64,000 nt of DNA from Gigaspora margarita (Eukaryota; Glomeromycota; Glomeromycetes; Diversisporales; Gigasporaceae): positions 62,001 through 126,000 of the forward strand of contig WTPW01000625.1 in NCBI GenBank assembly GCA_009809945.1, given 5' to 3'. How positions within the stretch are numbered: position 1 is the stretch's first letter; each line of letters begins with the position of its first letter. This document shows positions 31,289-42,822 of the stretch, one piece after another. The notes under the pieces were generated by a model, which saw nothing but the letters and a program-made list of their open reading frames with translations, did not search any database and had not been told where the DNA came from. Made by a program: the position numbers and the translations under genes.

Positions 31289-33340
31289 TGTAATTAGCCA
31301 AGTATTAGATTTAGTAGTATAATGGCCAGTATTAAAAGCTAGAAAGTTGACTAAAGGTAATTGTAAATTTGACTGTATAGTTTGAGTGGTGTAATTAGCC
31401 AAAATAGTATTTTCTAATACAGAAAACCATTTTGGCTGTTTGCCAGTTGGTAAATAATTTACTCTTGGTGAGATATATTGCCAAGCTAGAAGTATAGAAT
31501 TGTCAGCTGAAGTTAGTTGTTCTATATACAGAATTCTTTTTTTCCGTAATTGTTGTTTGAATATTGAATAAAGTGAATGTATATTAAGAATATCTTCTAA
31601 TAGTTTGTAAGGGTGGTTAATAGTATGTGGTAATAAAAGATTGGGATTGATAGTAATTGTAAGATTTAGATGTCTTAATAGTTGTATGATTTTAAAAGTT
31701 GTAGTATGTTTGTTAGGTCCATCAATTATTGGGTTAGGGTGTGCAAGAATATTAATAGTAGACCAAAGGTTGTTTTGTAGTTGTTGTAGTCTAATATGTT
31801 TGCTTGTACCAAGAAGATCTTGGTTATTAAGTCTAGTAAGAAAATTAGAGATGTGATGCTGAAATTGAATATTCCAGATATTTTTGATGCCATATATATT
31901 ATGGTTAAGCGTAGTGCTATTGGGTGTTGTTCTAGGAAGTTTGGCTTTGTGTTTTGCAATTGTTAAGTATTTGGACAAGATTTTGTTGCATGTAGTTTGT
32001 GAAAGGACTATATTGTGAATGCGGTATTCTAAGATAGGTAATAATACGGTATTAATGATATAAGTAGCTTGTTTGTCAGTAATTTGTTTAGTTTGCAATA
32101 TATTGGCCAAGTCAAAAATTTCTTGAAGGATTAATTTAGATTGTATGTTATACTTAAGATTTGCTGTGAACTAGCATCCTAGAAATTTAAAAGGCACATT
32201 TGGTGGCTGAGTAGAAATAGTAGAATTCATAAAGGGTAATTGTAGTACATGTTTAGTATTAGATGTGAGTATAGATTTTTGTGGATTAACTTGTATTTGT
32301 GCCATTGTGTAAAAGGATTCAGCTGTTTGTAAAATTTGTTGCAATTGTTGAAAGGATTGGGCAAGCCATAGGGTATCATCCATATATGCTAAAACTGATG
32401 CTGAGATTCGCATTTTATGTGAGTTAGGTTGTAGTATATGAGATGTTCAGATAGATGAAGTTGTATATCCTGAATAGGATGTAGATATTTTGTGAATAAG
32501 AGGATCATAATAAATGTGCCAAAAGAGTGGGGTAATTGTTTCTCCTTGATCTATTCCATCTTGTACAGGATAAGGTGGTGTTAGTCCAAAGTTTGTTATG
32601 ACTTGGTTAGAGCGATTAGTAAGAAGATCAGTAAGAATTTGAATAAGCTAAGATGGCATTTGGATTCTATAGAGTGCTTTAGTAAAAAGGTCTAAGTTTA
32701 CAGAATCATAAGCTTTGCTCATATCCTGTGATAGTATCCAAATTTCCCATTTGTTGCATATAGCATCCTCAATAAAGTTATTAAGTATATGAATAGGAAT
32801 GTTAGTACTATTGCCAGGTAGAGCAAAATAGTTATGAGGATTTAAAATTTTGTGTTTTGTAAATATGCTATTGAGGCGATTGGTAAGGATTTTAGTATAG
32901 ACTTTTTTAATGTGTTCAATGAGGCTAATAGGTCGAGTATTGTGTAGATTACCATCAAATGTTTGTTTTTTAGAAATTGGAAAAATGCAACCGTCTTTCC
33001 ATTGTTTGGGGATATGTCCAGTAGATAAGCATTTGTTAAAAAGAGTAGTAATAGCTAATAGTGCATTAGGACCAATATGTTTTAGCATTTCATAGCTAAT
33101 TCCAGATGGTCCACATGCCTTATTGTTAGGTAGTTGATTAATAGTACATGTTATTTCTTCTAATGTTATAGGATAAGTGCAGTAGAGTACCATTGAGAGT
33201 TTACAGATTGTAGTAGTAAGTAGTCATTTATAAGACCAGTATGAAGTCCATTATTGAAAGTGTTGTTGTATATGGCTCTTAATTTGTGTAGGGTCTGTAA
33301 TTAGATCATTGTTTGTTTTGATATTATCAAAATAAATGGG
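31289..33340 (-). pseudogene. LINE ORF2, reverse transcriptase domain and thumb
   Basis: The core is recognisable in order: NNKACGPSGISYEMLKHIG (about 33125-33070), HNTRPISLIEHIKKVYTKIL, then QDMSKAYDSVN (first catalytic Asp, about 32730-32695). Next are DGIDQGETITPLFWHIYYD (about 32560-32505) and SVLAYMDDTLWLAQ with the YMDD box (about 32400-32355). A thumb and connection region continues to 31289 (LANILQTKQITDKQATYI, KHKAKLPRTTPNSTTLNHN, WISPRVNYLPTGKQPKW-like words). Catalytic Asp residues are kept, but stops follow RIQMPS and YTTSSI and there are frame changes near 33200. It would have copied LINE RNA, and possibly the SINEs, at the target site in the nucleus. Confidence 0.9.
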
Positions 33341-34910
33341 ATCTGTATGACAGTTAAGAATGCTATTGATCATTTTGGTAGGATTGGTAAGAAGTCTATC
33401 ACATCTGTTAGAAATAGCAGTATTGATGTGTTCTCTTAGAAATTTTGCATTTTCAAGATTGCGAGCATTATATAAAGTTTTTCAGATCTGTTTTGTATCT
33501 AAGATCCATTGTGCTAAGTATTGTTCATTAGAGGGTGGGAGATTAATTTGAAGATTGTATTTTTGGTTAATATATTGAATTGTGTTATTAAGATCAGATG
33601 GGATAGGCAGGTTATTATGTATAAGGTTTTTAGTTTGATATATAATACTGCCAATTGTTTTAAGATCATTATGCAGCTCTGTTGCCTTGGGTGTGAATGT
33701 GTGATAAAAGTTGCGGACTATGAATTTTTTGTTAGGAATGATCTAAACTGCTACCTAGATAATACTAGTTTGAATTTGATGGCATAACTTTTCTAAAGAG
33801 CTATCAGTATTGGAAATAGAGAGTATATTATAGGTACTAAAGTTGTGATTGATTTGATTTGAAAATTTTTTTCAAGTTTCTTTGGTCATTGCTTTGTAGT
33901 TGAAGACTCTGCATTTGCTTCTAGTTTTGTGACGAAGTTTGTTATATAGAGCTAAAGAAAAGACCCATTGAGAAAGCAAGATTAAATGATCGCTATTAGT
34001 AGATGTGATTGAACTATGAGTTAAGAATTTTGTTAGAAATGGAATTATTGAATCATAAGCCCAAATATAGTCAATTCTACTAGAGTATCGGCTACTTGTC
34101 CAAGTGTGTTCTAAGTTTTTGTGTGGTCAGCAAGATCATACATATTTTTGTTGTGAATCAAAGAAAAGATTTGAGTTTTGGCTATATTAGATGTTGAGAA
34201 AGTAGATAATGCATTAAAGTTTCCTAGGATAATGGGATGAATATTGGATAATAAGCTTGCTGAATCTATTGAATTGTAGCCTGTTGAGTATTCTTTCTAT
34301 AGATTTTATTTGTAGATGAGAGATATATAGAAATAATTCTAAATTTAAAGTCATGTTTAAAATAAAGATCAATAGCAATAGCACCTCCAGGGTAGCTTAG
34401 TATTTTATGAACATGAGATTTAATAGAGTTGTGTAGCATAATTGCAGTGCCTTCTGCAGAGTTGTCTAAGCTAGACCAGTAATAAGTAAAGTGATTTGTG
34501 TTAAGGAATTTGTTAGATTTGTTAGATGAAATTTTGGTCTCTGTAATACCAATAATGTGTAGGTTATGCTGTAAACAGTATTTTTCTCAAAGTTGCTGCT
34601 TGGTAATTGTATTGTAACTCTGAACATTGTGGGTAGCAATATTAAGTTGTAAAGTATGATTGTCGTTTGATATATAGTTGTTAGTAGTTATTGGATAGTT
34701 ATTGTTTGCTGTATAGTTATTAGTAATTACTGATTCTTCTATTATTTCTGATTCTGTATAGAACTCAGAAGAATATACTAGTATAGATAGAGAATTGGTA
34801 TTTGTAGTTAGTGAGCTATCACTAGGTAATGGAGTAGTAGGAGGTGTAGGATAAAAGAATTCATCAATAGAAGTTGGTAATTGAAAATTGTTATTATTAC
34901 TGAAGCTCAA
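33341..34910 (-). pseudogene. LINE ORF2, endonuclease (EEP) domain
   Basis: The N-terminal part from 34910 starts MSFSNNNNFQLPTSIDEFF, an Asn/Thr/Ser-rich leader. Then LQLNIATHNVQSYN (with the Asn of the EEP fold) and, after a stop at 34587, HIIGITETK with the catalytic Glu. WSSLDNSAEGTAIML and GGAIAIDLYFKHDFKF follow. This is the exonuclease-endonuclease-phosphatase fold that nicks target DNA for LINEs of the L1/Tad-like type. Downstream of about 34250 the frame is broken repeatedly, and the linker to the reverse transcriptase is legible only in pieces (DPIYFDNIKTNNDLITDP at about 33340-33285). Confidence 0.8.
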
Positions 34911-35128
34911 ATTTGAACTAGTAAATGATTTGAGTTCAAGTTTTTAAAAAATATGTAAATCATCAAAGGGTGAAAAGAAATGACCTGGCAAAAACTTTTC
35001 ATATGGCAAATAAATATGTGCTTCCATGAAGTAGTAGCTAATTCATGAGTGAGGTTTGATTGAAATTCTAATATATTGATTGGAGTAGTACATAGGGTAG
35101 TTTTCTTGGATATATTCTAAGAATGAAC

Positions 35129-38100
35129 CTACAGTTTGTGGTGAAGAAAGGGTTTGTAGTCTGTGATGATAAAGAAATTTGTTATGCATGCTAGTGGGTC
35201 ATGTATTTCAGAAATATCTGAGTATAGGTTTGTAGAAGTTTTCTCTACCAAAGGAGTTGTATTAGAATCAGTGCTAGTAGTGTCAGTTTCATCTGGTAGC
35301 AATTCATCATCAGGATAAGTTGGTATTAAATTGTTGTTAATATTAGAAGTTAATATCTCAGAAGGAGATGATGATATGGGTTCTGAGATATTTGGTGTAT
35401 TGTTTTCTACTGTGCTCACCATATGCCCGGCTTGCATGGCTCCACAAGATTCAGAAGTTCTCTGATTAAACATTAGAAAACTATCATTATCTAAATCTTT
35501 TGGGTAAATAGGCTTTACCATCTGCCTACTTACATCATATTCTTCACTAACTACTAAGGGTGTATCTTTTAGAGAAGTGGTGGCTGCATCTATGGGGTTT
35601 GTAGAAAACAATGTTACTGAAAAGGAGTTTCTCTCAAAAAGAGAGATTCTTCAATTAAGGGTGGAATTTGAAAGTTGATATTAAATTTTGTAATCAGAAG
35701 TTTTTCAGCCTCAGGATATGCATTTGTTTTATAGAATTTGACTATTTGTGAAAAGGATGGTTGCTTTTCTTTAATTAGATTAAAGTAGGTAATTATTTGT
35801 GCTAGGAAGTCAGTATTGATAATTTTATTGGTAATTTTATCAATGGCTGATTCTTTGTTAAGGTTGTCAATATTATTTATGGTTTTGTGCAGCAACTTGC
35901 TGATATGATATTAAATATTTATAGAAGAAGGCATTCCGATGACCTTCTCTTGTTTCTACTAAATTGTCTGCACAATAAAGTGCTTCAGCTTTATCTGCAA
36001 GTTTATCGAGAAGTTTTGTTAGAAAAGGTTTGTCAAATATAGCTTTGTGTTCACTATTTGTATGAAATATTGATTCATCAATATGAAGATCTTCTATATT
36101 AAAAGTCTTTTTTGGAAAGGATTCAAATGAGTTATCGAGAATGTGCTTGAAGAGTTTAGATGTATCATGTTGGTGATTTTCATTTATGAATGTGCAGTCT
36201 GTGTGTTTGCAGGTAAGGATATAATAATTAATAGAGCGAAAGCATTCATTAAGCCTTTCTTGAAAACTATATGGTTCACAAAAGATAAATTTAATAGGGA
36301 GAAGATTTCTAAGTTGAGAGATAAATTTTTTCCTTATTTCCTTTTTAAGAGTATTGAAGGTTTGTTCTTTATCTAGTGAATTAGTAAATTGATGATCGTA
36401 GATAGGAAAGAATTGTTCGAACCATTCTTTAAGATGATCAAGGGAGTTGTTGAGTGAAGAAATGCAGAAATTTTTAAGAAATAAAGATTTAGGAATATTA
36501 AAAAGAAGGTTAATATTAAATTTGTTGTCATGCTTAATTGTTAGGTATCTTTCTGTTTTATCTGTAGAAACTGTATATGGATAAAGATTGTATATTTAAG
36601 GCCAAAGATTTAGATCTTCTGCAAATTTGTTATAGTTGATTGCTTGGTAGTTCTCAGATAAATAAAGATGTATATGTGCTAAGTTCAGGCAGAATTGAAG
36701 TCTATTTTCTGGCTTATAAGGAGGAATTGTAGCTGCAGATGCAAATATCTCAGCATAGTTAAGTTTAGTAAAAAGAATAGTTGTGAATTTGTGAATTAGA
36801 AGTTTAAGAGTCTTTTCACGGATTTCAAATGGTATTTTGGTTTTTTCATTTATAGTTGGGTTTTTTTGATAAATAAAGCTAGTGAGAAAATCAGGGCTTT
36901 CTCNTGCCATTGTTCTAATGATATAGTGAAAACTTGCTTTAAGAGGTTTGCTGTTTTTTGTTTCTTCTTTAATAATACTTCCAGGATAGAAATTATGAAG
37001 ATGTAATTTAAGGAAGTTGTATAGTAAAGAGAATGGATTTGTTTGAAGCTTGTTATTGGATTCCATTTCTTCAGTAATTGGGAAGTTTGCNAGCCAATCA
37101 AAAGTTGGATTAGATTTGGCATGGGTATTGGAAGTATTGCTAGAAGTTGAATTTTTATTAGGAGGTGTTTGCTATTCTTTATTAAGAGATTGTTGTTGTT
37201 GTTTTTGTTGCTGTTGCTGTTGTTGTTGCTAAAAAATAGTGTTAGTAGAATTACTAGATGTATTATCTATATCCATTAGAGAGTCTTGTAAATCTTCAGT
37301 TGAAGTAAGTGAACCAAGAGTTGAAAAAAGAGGATTAACTGGAGATTTTAATTTACTAGAATAAGTATGTTTGACAGATGGTTGGTTTTGAGAAGTTTGA
37401 AAAGTTTTATTTGTATTAATATTAGAGAGTGGCTTTGCTAAAGATTGAGTGGGAAGAGCAGCAGATTGGGTTGAGGGAGTGGATGTTAATTTAGCTGAAG
37501 AAGCAGTATGGATTGGCAAGTTGAAGGTTGCTGTTTGGAGATCTCCTTGGGATGATTGTGAGATATTTTGTAAATTTTGAAAAACTGAAGTCAAGTTTTT
37601 TTAAAATCTTCAAGATAAGAAATAGTAGATAAAATATTTAAAGAAGAAGTAGTTGAGAGAGAAGAAGAGGATGTTGGCAATAGAGTAGCACAATTTGTAT
37701 GATAAACTTTCTTGTCAACAAGAACATAGCTTTCATTTGGGTGGTGTTTATTGTTATAAATTCTACAGGTAATTGATTTAGAACATTTAGGACATGTGTG
37801 TTGGCATAGTTGAGGTGTAGGTAAAGGTGGAATGTTGTCGAAGTTTGAGAAATTTGGTTAATAAGTTCAACCGTTTTGCTATTTTGTTTTTTTCCCATTG
37901 CAATTTGAGTAAATTCTTTATAAGGTTGATAGATATTGTTTTGGACTGAAATGAATTTTTTATGGTATTTACGGCATAAGCATATAACTACTGATGTTGT
38001 TGAAGGGGCACAAAAGAAGTGTGTTGCTTTATTAGTTCTAGTAGTTCTAGTATGACAAGTAGTTGGTTCCTGGTTTGGAGAAATTGCTTCTAAGTTATCT

Positions 38101-38201
38101 TCTTTATCTTCAAATAGAGCAATACCAAAACTTTGTGCATGATGAGTATAAAAGTAGTCAAGATCAGCAGTATCTGGGTCTTGTTGAGTTAATGTTGGCA
38201 T
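35129..38201 (-). pseudogene. LINE ORF1, Cys-rich nucleic-acid-binding type
   Basis: I take the start at the ATG at 38201 (MPTLTQQDPDTADLDYF). The N-terminal third has Cys/His clusters (CHTRTTRTNKATHFFC; after a frameshift near 37860, CPKCSKSITCRIYNNKHH ending YHTNC), probably zinc-binding. A Ser/Thr/Gln-rich linker with a polyglutamine run (CAA/CAG, plus-strand 37191-37230) follows. Then a long region of mixed helices reads PFSLLYNFLKLHLHNFYPG, EIFASAATIPPYKPENRLQF and DNLVETREGHRNAFFYKYL. The acidic C-terminal part ends YKPFLHHKL at 35129. ORF1 proteins of LINEs package their RNA. Several stops break the frame, and undetermined bases lie at 36904 and 37091. Confidence 0.75.
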
Positions 38202-38489
38202 ATTGAAAGAAGGTTTGCAGTAGAAAAGTCTATAGATTGTAAAGTGATAAAGAAACAAAATAAAGTAAAATAAATTTAAAAGATTTTTAATTATAAAGAG
38301 AGTATTGAATTTAAAGTGGATTTTGTAAATATAAAAACAAAAGTAGTATAGTTATCAAATTTAAATAAATAGAGTAAAATAATATATATTTAAGATTATT
38401 CGAGTGAAGGGTGAATTTAATAAATAGAATAATAAGGCAGAAATTATTAAGAGCTTCATGAAAAGGTATAAGTTGGTTTGTGTAATGTA

Positions 38490-38598
38490 ATACCAACTAG
38501 TCAAGCATATGTTATACAAGTCACATGCTATTTATATCACATGATATACAATTCATGTGTTATACAGTCACGTGTTACACAAGATATGCAAGGTTGTA
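38490..38598 (-). repeat. Short repeats in the LINE 5' leader
   Basis: Five ~16-20 bp units resembling TCACGTGTTACACAAG, TCATGTGTTATACAG and TCACATGATATACAAT follow one another just upstream of ORF1. Some contain CACGTG. Repeated units in a LINE leader can be promoter monomers in other species; here that role is only a guess. Confidence 0.5.
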
Positions 38599-38600
38599 TA

Positions 38601-38889
38601 CCGTAAACGCTCGAAAATAAGCACCCCCTGAAAATAAGCACACCTCTGCAAAATCTCAAAAATCTGTTAACAGTCACTACATATAAAAGTCTAAATGTTA
38701 CTAAGTAAACCTCAAATGTGCAATTAAGTAAAGTTGTTCAGGGCATCAAATTACACCTAAAGTAAAAGTTTAATATTATTTGGACAACATTTTATTAGTA
38801 CGTTTTTTAATTTTTCAAAAAATTCAATTATTCGAAAATAAGCACACCCTACATATTGGGAGGGGGTGCTTATTTTCGAGCATATATGG
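38601..38889. mobile_element. TA-flanked MITE, CGAAAATAAGCACCCCC type
   Basis: CCGTAAACGCTCGAAAATAA at the left and CCATATATGCTCGAAAATAA at the right are inverted and both continue GCACCCCCT. TA lies on both sides (38599-38600, 38890-38891). The element is inserted in the leader of the LINE. Internal AAAATAAGCACACC words repeat the end motif. Confidence 0.88.
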
Positions 38890-39462
38890 TAATTTAGATA
38901 ATGTGCTTTGTACAAATTAAAGAGGTTACAAAAGAAGTAAATATTTGCCTTGTTTAATTAATTGAAAACCAATTAATTTCAGGTTATTAAAAATGTGGGT
39001 AGCACGATTTTATGTTATACAAAAACGCCTATAGGGGTATTTTTGTAGTAGAGTTAAAAAAGACCAAAATAAAAAAAATAAAAAATAGAAAAAAAAATAT
39101 AGAAGAGTTAAAGGTTTTTTAAGTGTATCTCAGTCAGTTTTAGAACTACAAGCTTGGAATATAGCTTGTTGTGATGAGAAAAGTATGCTCTTTAACTTTC
39201 TCTTAGTTTGCAAGATAAATTAAAAAGGCTGTTTTAAATGTATTTCAAGAAAATACAATTTTAGGCCAAAGGGCCTTTGCTTGATAAGTTTAAGGAATTT
39301 TGCAATGAAATTTTAATATTGTATATATTTTTAAGAGTAGAACAAGTTTATTTAAAAGTAGAAGCCAGATTAACTTAATAAATTATAAAGTTATAAGGAT
39401 TTTTTAAATAATTAAGTTTGAAAATTTTGTGTACAAGTGATTAACAGAAAGAGTTCCTTTCC

Positions 39463-39535
39463 AAACAAGTTTACTTAATTGATAATTATCGATTGACATA
39501 GTAAAATTTAGACTTTAGTATGAGCAACTTTCTGT
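39463..39535. repeat. TSD and right arm of the type G foldback
   Basis: CAAACAAGTTTACTTA is the LINE TSD. The following TTATCGATTGACATAGTAAA and ATTTAGACTTTAG complete the right arm of the foldback whose left part is at 25676-26098. Confidence 0.75.
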
Positions 39536-39769
39536 GAATTTTTATTATAATAAATACTTCAATATTATTGGCTATTTTACTCTATATATATATATATGAT
39601 GTGATAAATGGAGACCCCCCTCCTCTCTAAAAAATTATATGATTTACTGCACTTCCCTTATATTATAAAAATATCATATTTATGTATTTTCAATATCTAA
39701 ATTTTCATTGTAAAGCAAAAAATTTAATATTTTATATTTAATTTTTTTAAAAAAAATATTAAGAAGTTA

Positions 39770-40387
39770 AACCTTAGGGTTGATAGCTTAGTGGTTAAAC
39801 TCCAAGGTCACCAATCGAAGTTGCTGGTTCAAGTCTGCCTAAGGGCAGAATTGAATTTGTGTTAGGATCTGATTTGGAATAACTGAAGTTACCAACTTAG
39901 CCATAAGGCTGTGAGGATCATGTACAGTATGTCATAGCAGCAATCTGGCCTGTTAATGATAGGACCAGTAGAAGTCAAACCTGTATTAATGGTTAGGGCT
40001 CTACATGGGAGTCGAGATGCCAGTATAACTTCTTACAGATAAGCGGCGAAGCAAGGACTGGTCTAAATGGATATAGGTGGAACTGAAACACTACAGGAAG
40101 ATAGGAACCTGGGACATCGAATGACAGATGCACCCTATCCGGACTTGGATTTGCCAGGGCTGGTTGTGCAGACCAAGGATCAATGCACCTTAAATGGAGC
40201 TCTATAAGTGTATACAATTGTTGGGTTTGGATAGTTAGTGGTAGTGTTTTAAAGAATATGCCCTTATCACAGAGTTGGTTTGAATATGGCCTGACTACAA
40301 GTGGAAGCCTCAGTAACTGCACCCCATTAACATGAACTTTTGGATCTGACAGTTGTAGTGTATATTATTGGGATTAGAAGTGAAGGG
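39770..40387 (+). mobile_element. tRNA-derived SINE (family S1), full length with TSD
   Basis: The head GTTGATAGCTTAGTGGTTAA fits a tRNA A-box, and CTGGTTCAAGTCTGCC about 40 bp later fits a B-box, giving an internal RNA polymerase III promoter. A perfect ~20-bp TSD (AAAAATATTAAGAAGTTA) ends at 39769 and is repeated at 40388-40407. The body is 618 bp and has GATTTGGAATAACTGAAGT at about 39869, a block also present in the SINE at 61312-61832. The tail is short, GAAGTGAAGGG. A minus-strand open frame at 39993-40322 lies inside it and is a chance frame. Its good TSD suggests it is young. Confidence 0.88.
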
Positions 40388-40589
40388 AAAAAAATATTAA
40401 GAAGTTAGTGATAGTTGCGACAGAAAATTTTTTTTATAACAGACAAAAACAAGTTTAAAACTGGTTTTTGATAGTAAATAAAAACTTTAGAATATTTAAT
40501 AATATATTATATTAGATATTTTGTGTTACTAAAGATTATAACAATAATTTTTATAGTAAAAATAGTGTTATTATACTCTAGCCTTAATG

Positions 40590-41250
40590 AAAAATTTGGT
40601 GGAGTAGTGTTTGTTCCACACAGAAATTTACTTACATTTAGTAACTTGTATCATGTTATTAATTAATACTTATAGTCAGAGTACTATTTAATTATTACTA
40701 AATTTTGCTCTTGTAAAATATGTTCCAATCCTAGTACTTATCTTTACCTTCTTTCCAGTTTTTACAACAATAAATTCAAACTTTCAAACTAGTTAATCTA
40801 AATGGGTTAATTATCTTAGCATTAAATACCATTCTGGTTTTTCTTTTTTTGGTACCTATTCTATAGCATAGGCTCTTTTTTTTAGTATAACACTGGTGAC
40901 CAGGTTGGTGAACTCATTCTCAAAAATCTTGTTGTCTGGTTTTTGCTTTAGTTTCTAATATTTTAGTTTTGGTAGTACTATCAAAAATTTTTGCTATTTT
41001 TTTACTTGAATAAGGTTTTACTTCTTTAGTTCTTTGTATTTGTCTGTGTAATTATATACAATTATGTCTAGAAGTTCTTATTTTAAATAGTAGAACCAAG
41101 TATACAAGTAATACATCCAACCAATTAACAAGAAATAGTTACTAAAACATAGCCCTATTTTTCAAAGCATCCCTAGTAGGTTTGAAGTCTAGATTTGCTA
41201 TTGGAAGTAACAATTTAACAACTTTTTTAAATCACTATATCCATAACATA
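40590..41250 (-). mobile_element. SINE-L copy 5, 5' half, strongly decayed
   Basis: The plus strand follows the best copy (63260-63940) word for word: CTTGTAAAATATGTTCCAAT, CTTTCAAACTAGTTAATC, CTATAGCATAGGCTC, GGTGACCAGGTTGGTGAAC, TTTGTCTGTGTAATTATA and a head at about 41160-41250. About four-fifths of the differences in the stretch I compared are C-to-T or G-to-A. The 3' part of the element is absent. Confidence 0.8.
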
Positions 41251-41340
41251 AAGATAATCTATTTTTTTTATTTTCTAATTTGTATTTTATTTTTTTAATT
41301 TTTTATTTTTTATCTTTTTTTAAAATAGTTAAATTTTACT

Positions 41341-41770
41341 AGAAAAAATAATTACTATCATTATTTTTAGAGTCAGAATATAATTTTGGGATAAAAGAAA
41401 AAAGAGTTTATATAATATAATAAATTAGATATAAAATTTTGATTTTAGTATGAAAGAAAAAAAGTTTATTGAATATAATATAGATTAGATATAAGATTCT
41501 AATTTTAGTTTTGAAGTTATAAGATTTTTATTAAGTATTTAATTCTGTTTACTTATTGTATTTTTTTGAAATATAGTATTTTTAATAATTTTTTTTGATT
41601 AATCTATTTTAATTTTAATTTTTTTTTAATTATTCTTTTTGTTTATTTATTTACTTTTTTAAACTTATTCTTTTTTTTATATTTTATATTTTTTGATATT
41701 TTTATTAAGAATTCTAATTAATATTATAGATAATTACTGTATTTTACTATGTAATATACTCAGTTATAAT
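41341..41770. repeat. AT-rich repeat with a diverged ~65-bp tandem
   Basis: AAAAGAGTTTATATAATATA, TTAGATATAAAATTTTGATT, TTAGTATGAAAG is followed by a diverged second unit (AAAAAGTTTATTGAATATAA, TTAGATATAAGATTCTAATT). Similar words recur at 48222-48440. The parent element is unknown. Confidence 0.5.
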
Positions 41771-42074
41771 TAATTTTATATAGTAAAAATTTGATTTGTA
41801 CTCCTAGGGATTTTGTATAGTATAGAGTATGTTGTATAGGGACTTTTGTAAGGAGTATATATTAGCCCATAAGTAAACAAAATTATTATTAGTAAATTAG
41901 CCTTTGATTAGTATTTGGGTCTCTTACAAAACACTATAACAAATAGTTTTGAAATATATCTAGTAAAATCAAAGAGGTACTGATTAATGAGAGTATTTTC
42001 TACAGTAAAATATAGAATAATTTAAAGTATAATTAACTAATCAAGATTTAGTATTAGATATAAATATAAATTAG

Positions 42075-42232
42075 GGCAGTATCATTAATCACCTGATTAT
42101 TTTTTATTGGAGGCCTACCCCCCTTTCCCCTTTTTAATATAAATTTGGTCAGGTTTTTATATATAATTTCAACTTTTTTTACCCCCCTCCCCTCTAAAAA
42201 ATCACCTGATTTTTTTTGTCACTCCCCTTAGT
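42075..42232. repeat. Dispersed repeat, AATCACCTGATTATTTTTTA type, copy 1
   Basis: TCATTAATCACCTGATTATT, TTTTATTGGAGGCCTACCCC and ACCCCCCTCCCCTCTAAAAA recur in the same order at 51207-51352. A weak third instance (GAGACCCCCCTCCTCTC) lies at 39608-39660. The ends AATCACCTGATT are in direct, not inverted, orientation. Confidence 0.65.
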
Positions 42233-42587
42233 GTTGTATAAATAACCAAAAATTTTTAAAAAAAATTGATTCTAACTTAAAAATTTGCCTATAAATCTAC
42301 TTTTTTATATATGTTGTAGCACAGATACAAATTTGCCCAATTGTTAATTGGGCTAGCCCAGATAACAATTTGATTTTGGGCTACTATTTTTGTTCCAGAT
42401 GCAAATTACAAATCATTATATTAAAAATCTAATAATAATATATATTCACAAATAGATCAACTAATCAAAATAAATAAAATATAATTATACTATATTACTA
42501 TATTAATAGAATTTAAATATTTTAAATTTTAAAAAAATTATTAATATTATTTTCATGAGTTTTTAACCAAATTTAATGAAAATATTT

Positions 42588-42800
42588 TCATTTATTATAA
42601 AATACATCTATAGTAGTTTTGAATCTATCATATGTTTTATTATATTTTTTTTTTTTAGCTTTTCTAAAGTTTGAATATAAAATTTTTAACACAAAATTTA
42701 CATGCTAGTGTTAGTTCTTAGATTAGAATTAGGGTTTGGAAAAGGTTTTTAGAAGTGTAGAGCATTTTTACTTTGAACATCTTGTACTAATTAATTAACC
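42588..42800 (+). repeat. Dispersed repeat, TTTCATTTATTATAAAATAC type, copy 2
   Basis: Matches 17086-17215 over TTTCATTTATTATAAAATAC, TATAGTAGTTTTGAATCTA, TTTTATTATATTTTTTTT and TTGTACTAATTAATTA, with an extra ~90 bp near 42680-42770. Confidence 0.6.
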
Positions 42801-42822
42801 AGTTTTTAGAATAATATATATA

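Larger units (their letters stand above)
26099..39462 (-). mobile_element. LINE retrotransposon, dead, with three nested insertions
   Basis: A two-ORF LINE on the minus strand. CAAACAAGTTTATTTA (26083-26098) and CAAACAAGTTTACTTA (39463-39478) are the 16-bp TSD, and both sides continue the type G foldback it hit. The 3' end has an A-run of about 11 followed by TAAATAA-like bases. Order from the 5' end: leader of about 1 kb, ORF1, ORF2 with endonuclease, reverse transcriptase, RNase H and a C-terminal Cys-His cluster, and a 3' untranslated region of about 0.4 kb. Nested in it are a MITE at 38601-38889, a MITE at 30823-31286 and a 2.7-kb insert at 27420-30108. Without these it is about 9.9 kb. 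Many stops and some frameshifts show it is long inactive. Confidence 0.9.

Noticed and set aside
39777-39842. tRNA gene
   Set aside because: The A-box and B-box regions are present, but the sequence continues into a SINE body with TSDs and lacks a proper acceptor stem. The same holds for 22217-22295, 61755-61832 and 63860-63936.
39993-40322. Minus-strand open frame of 109 codons
   Set aside because: It is wholly inside SINE S1, antisense, and matches no family I know.
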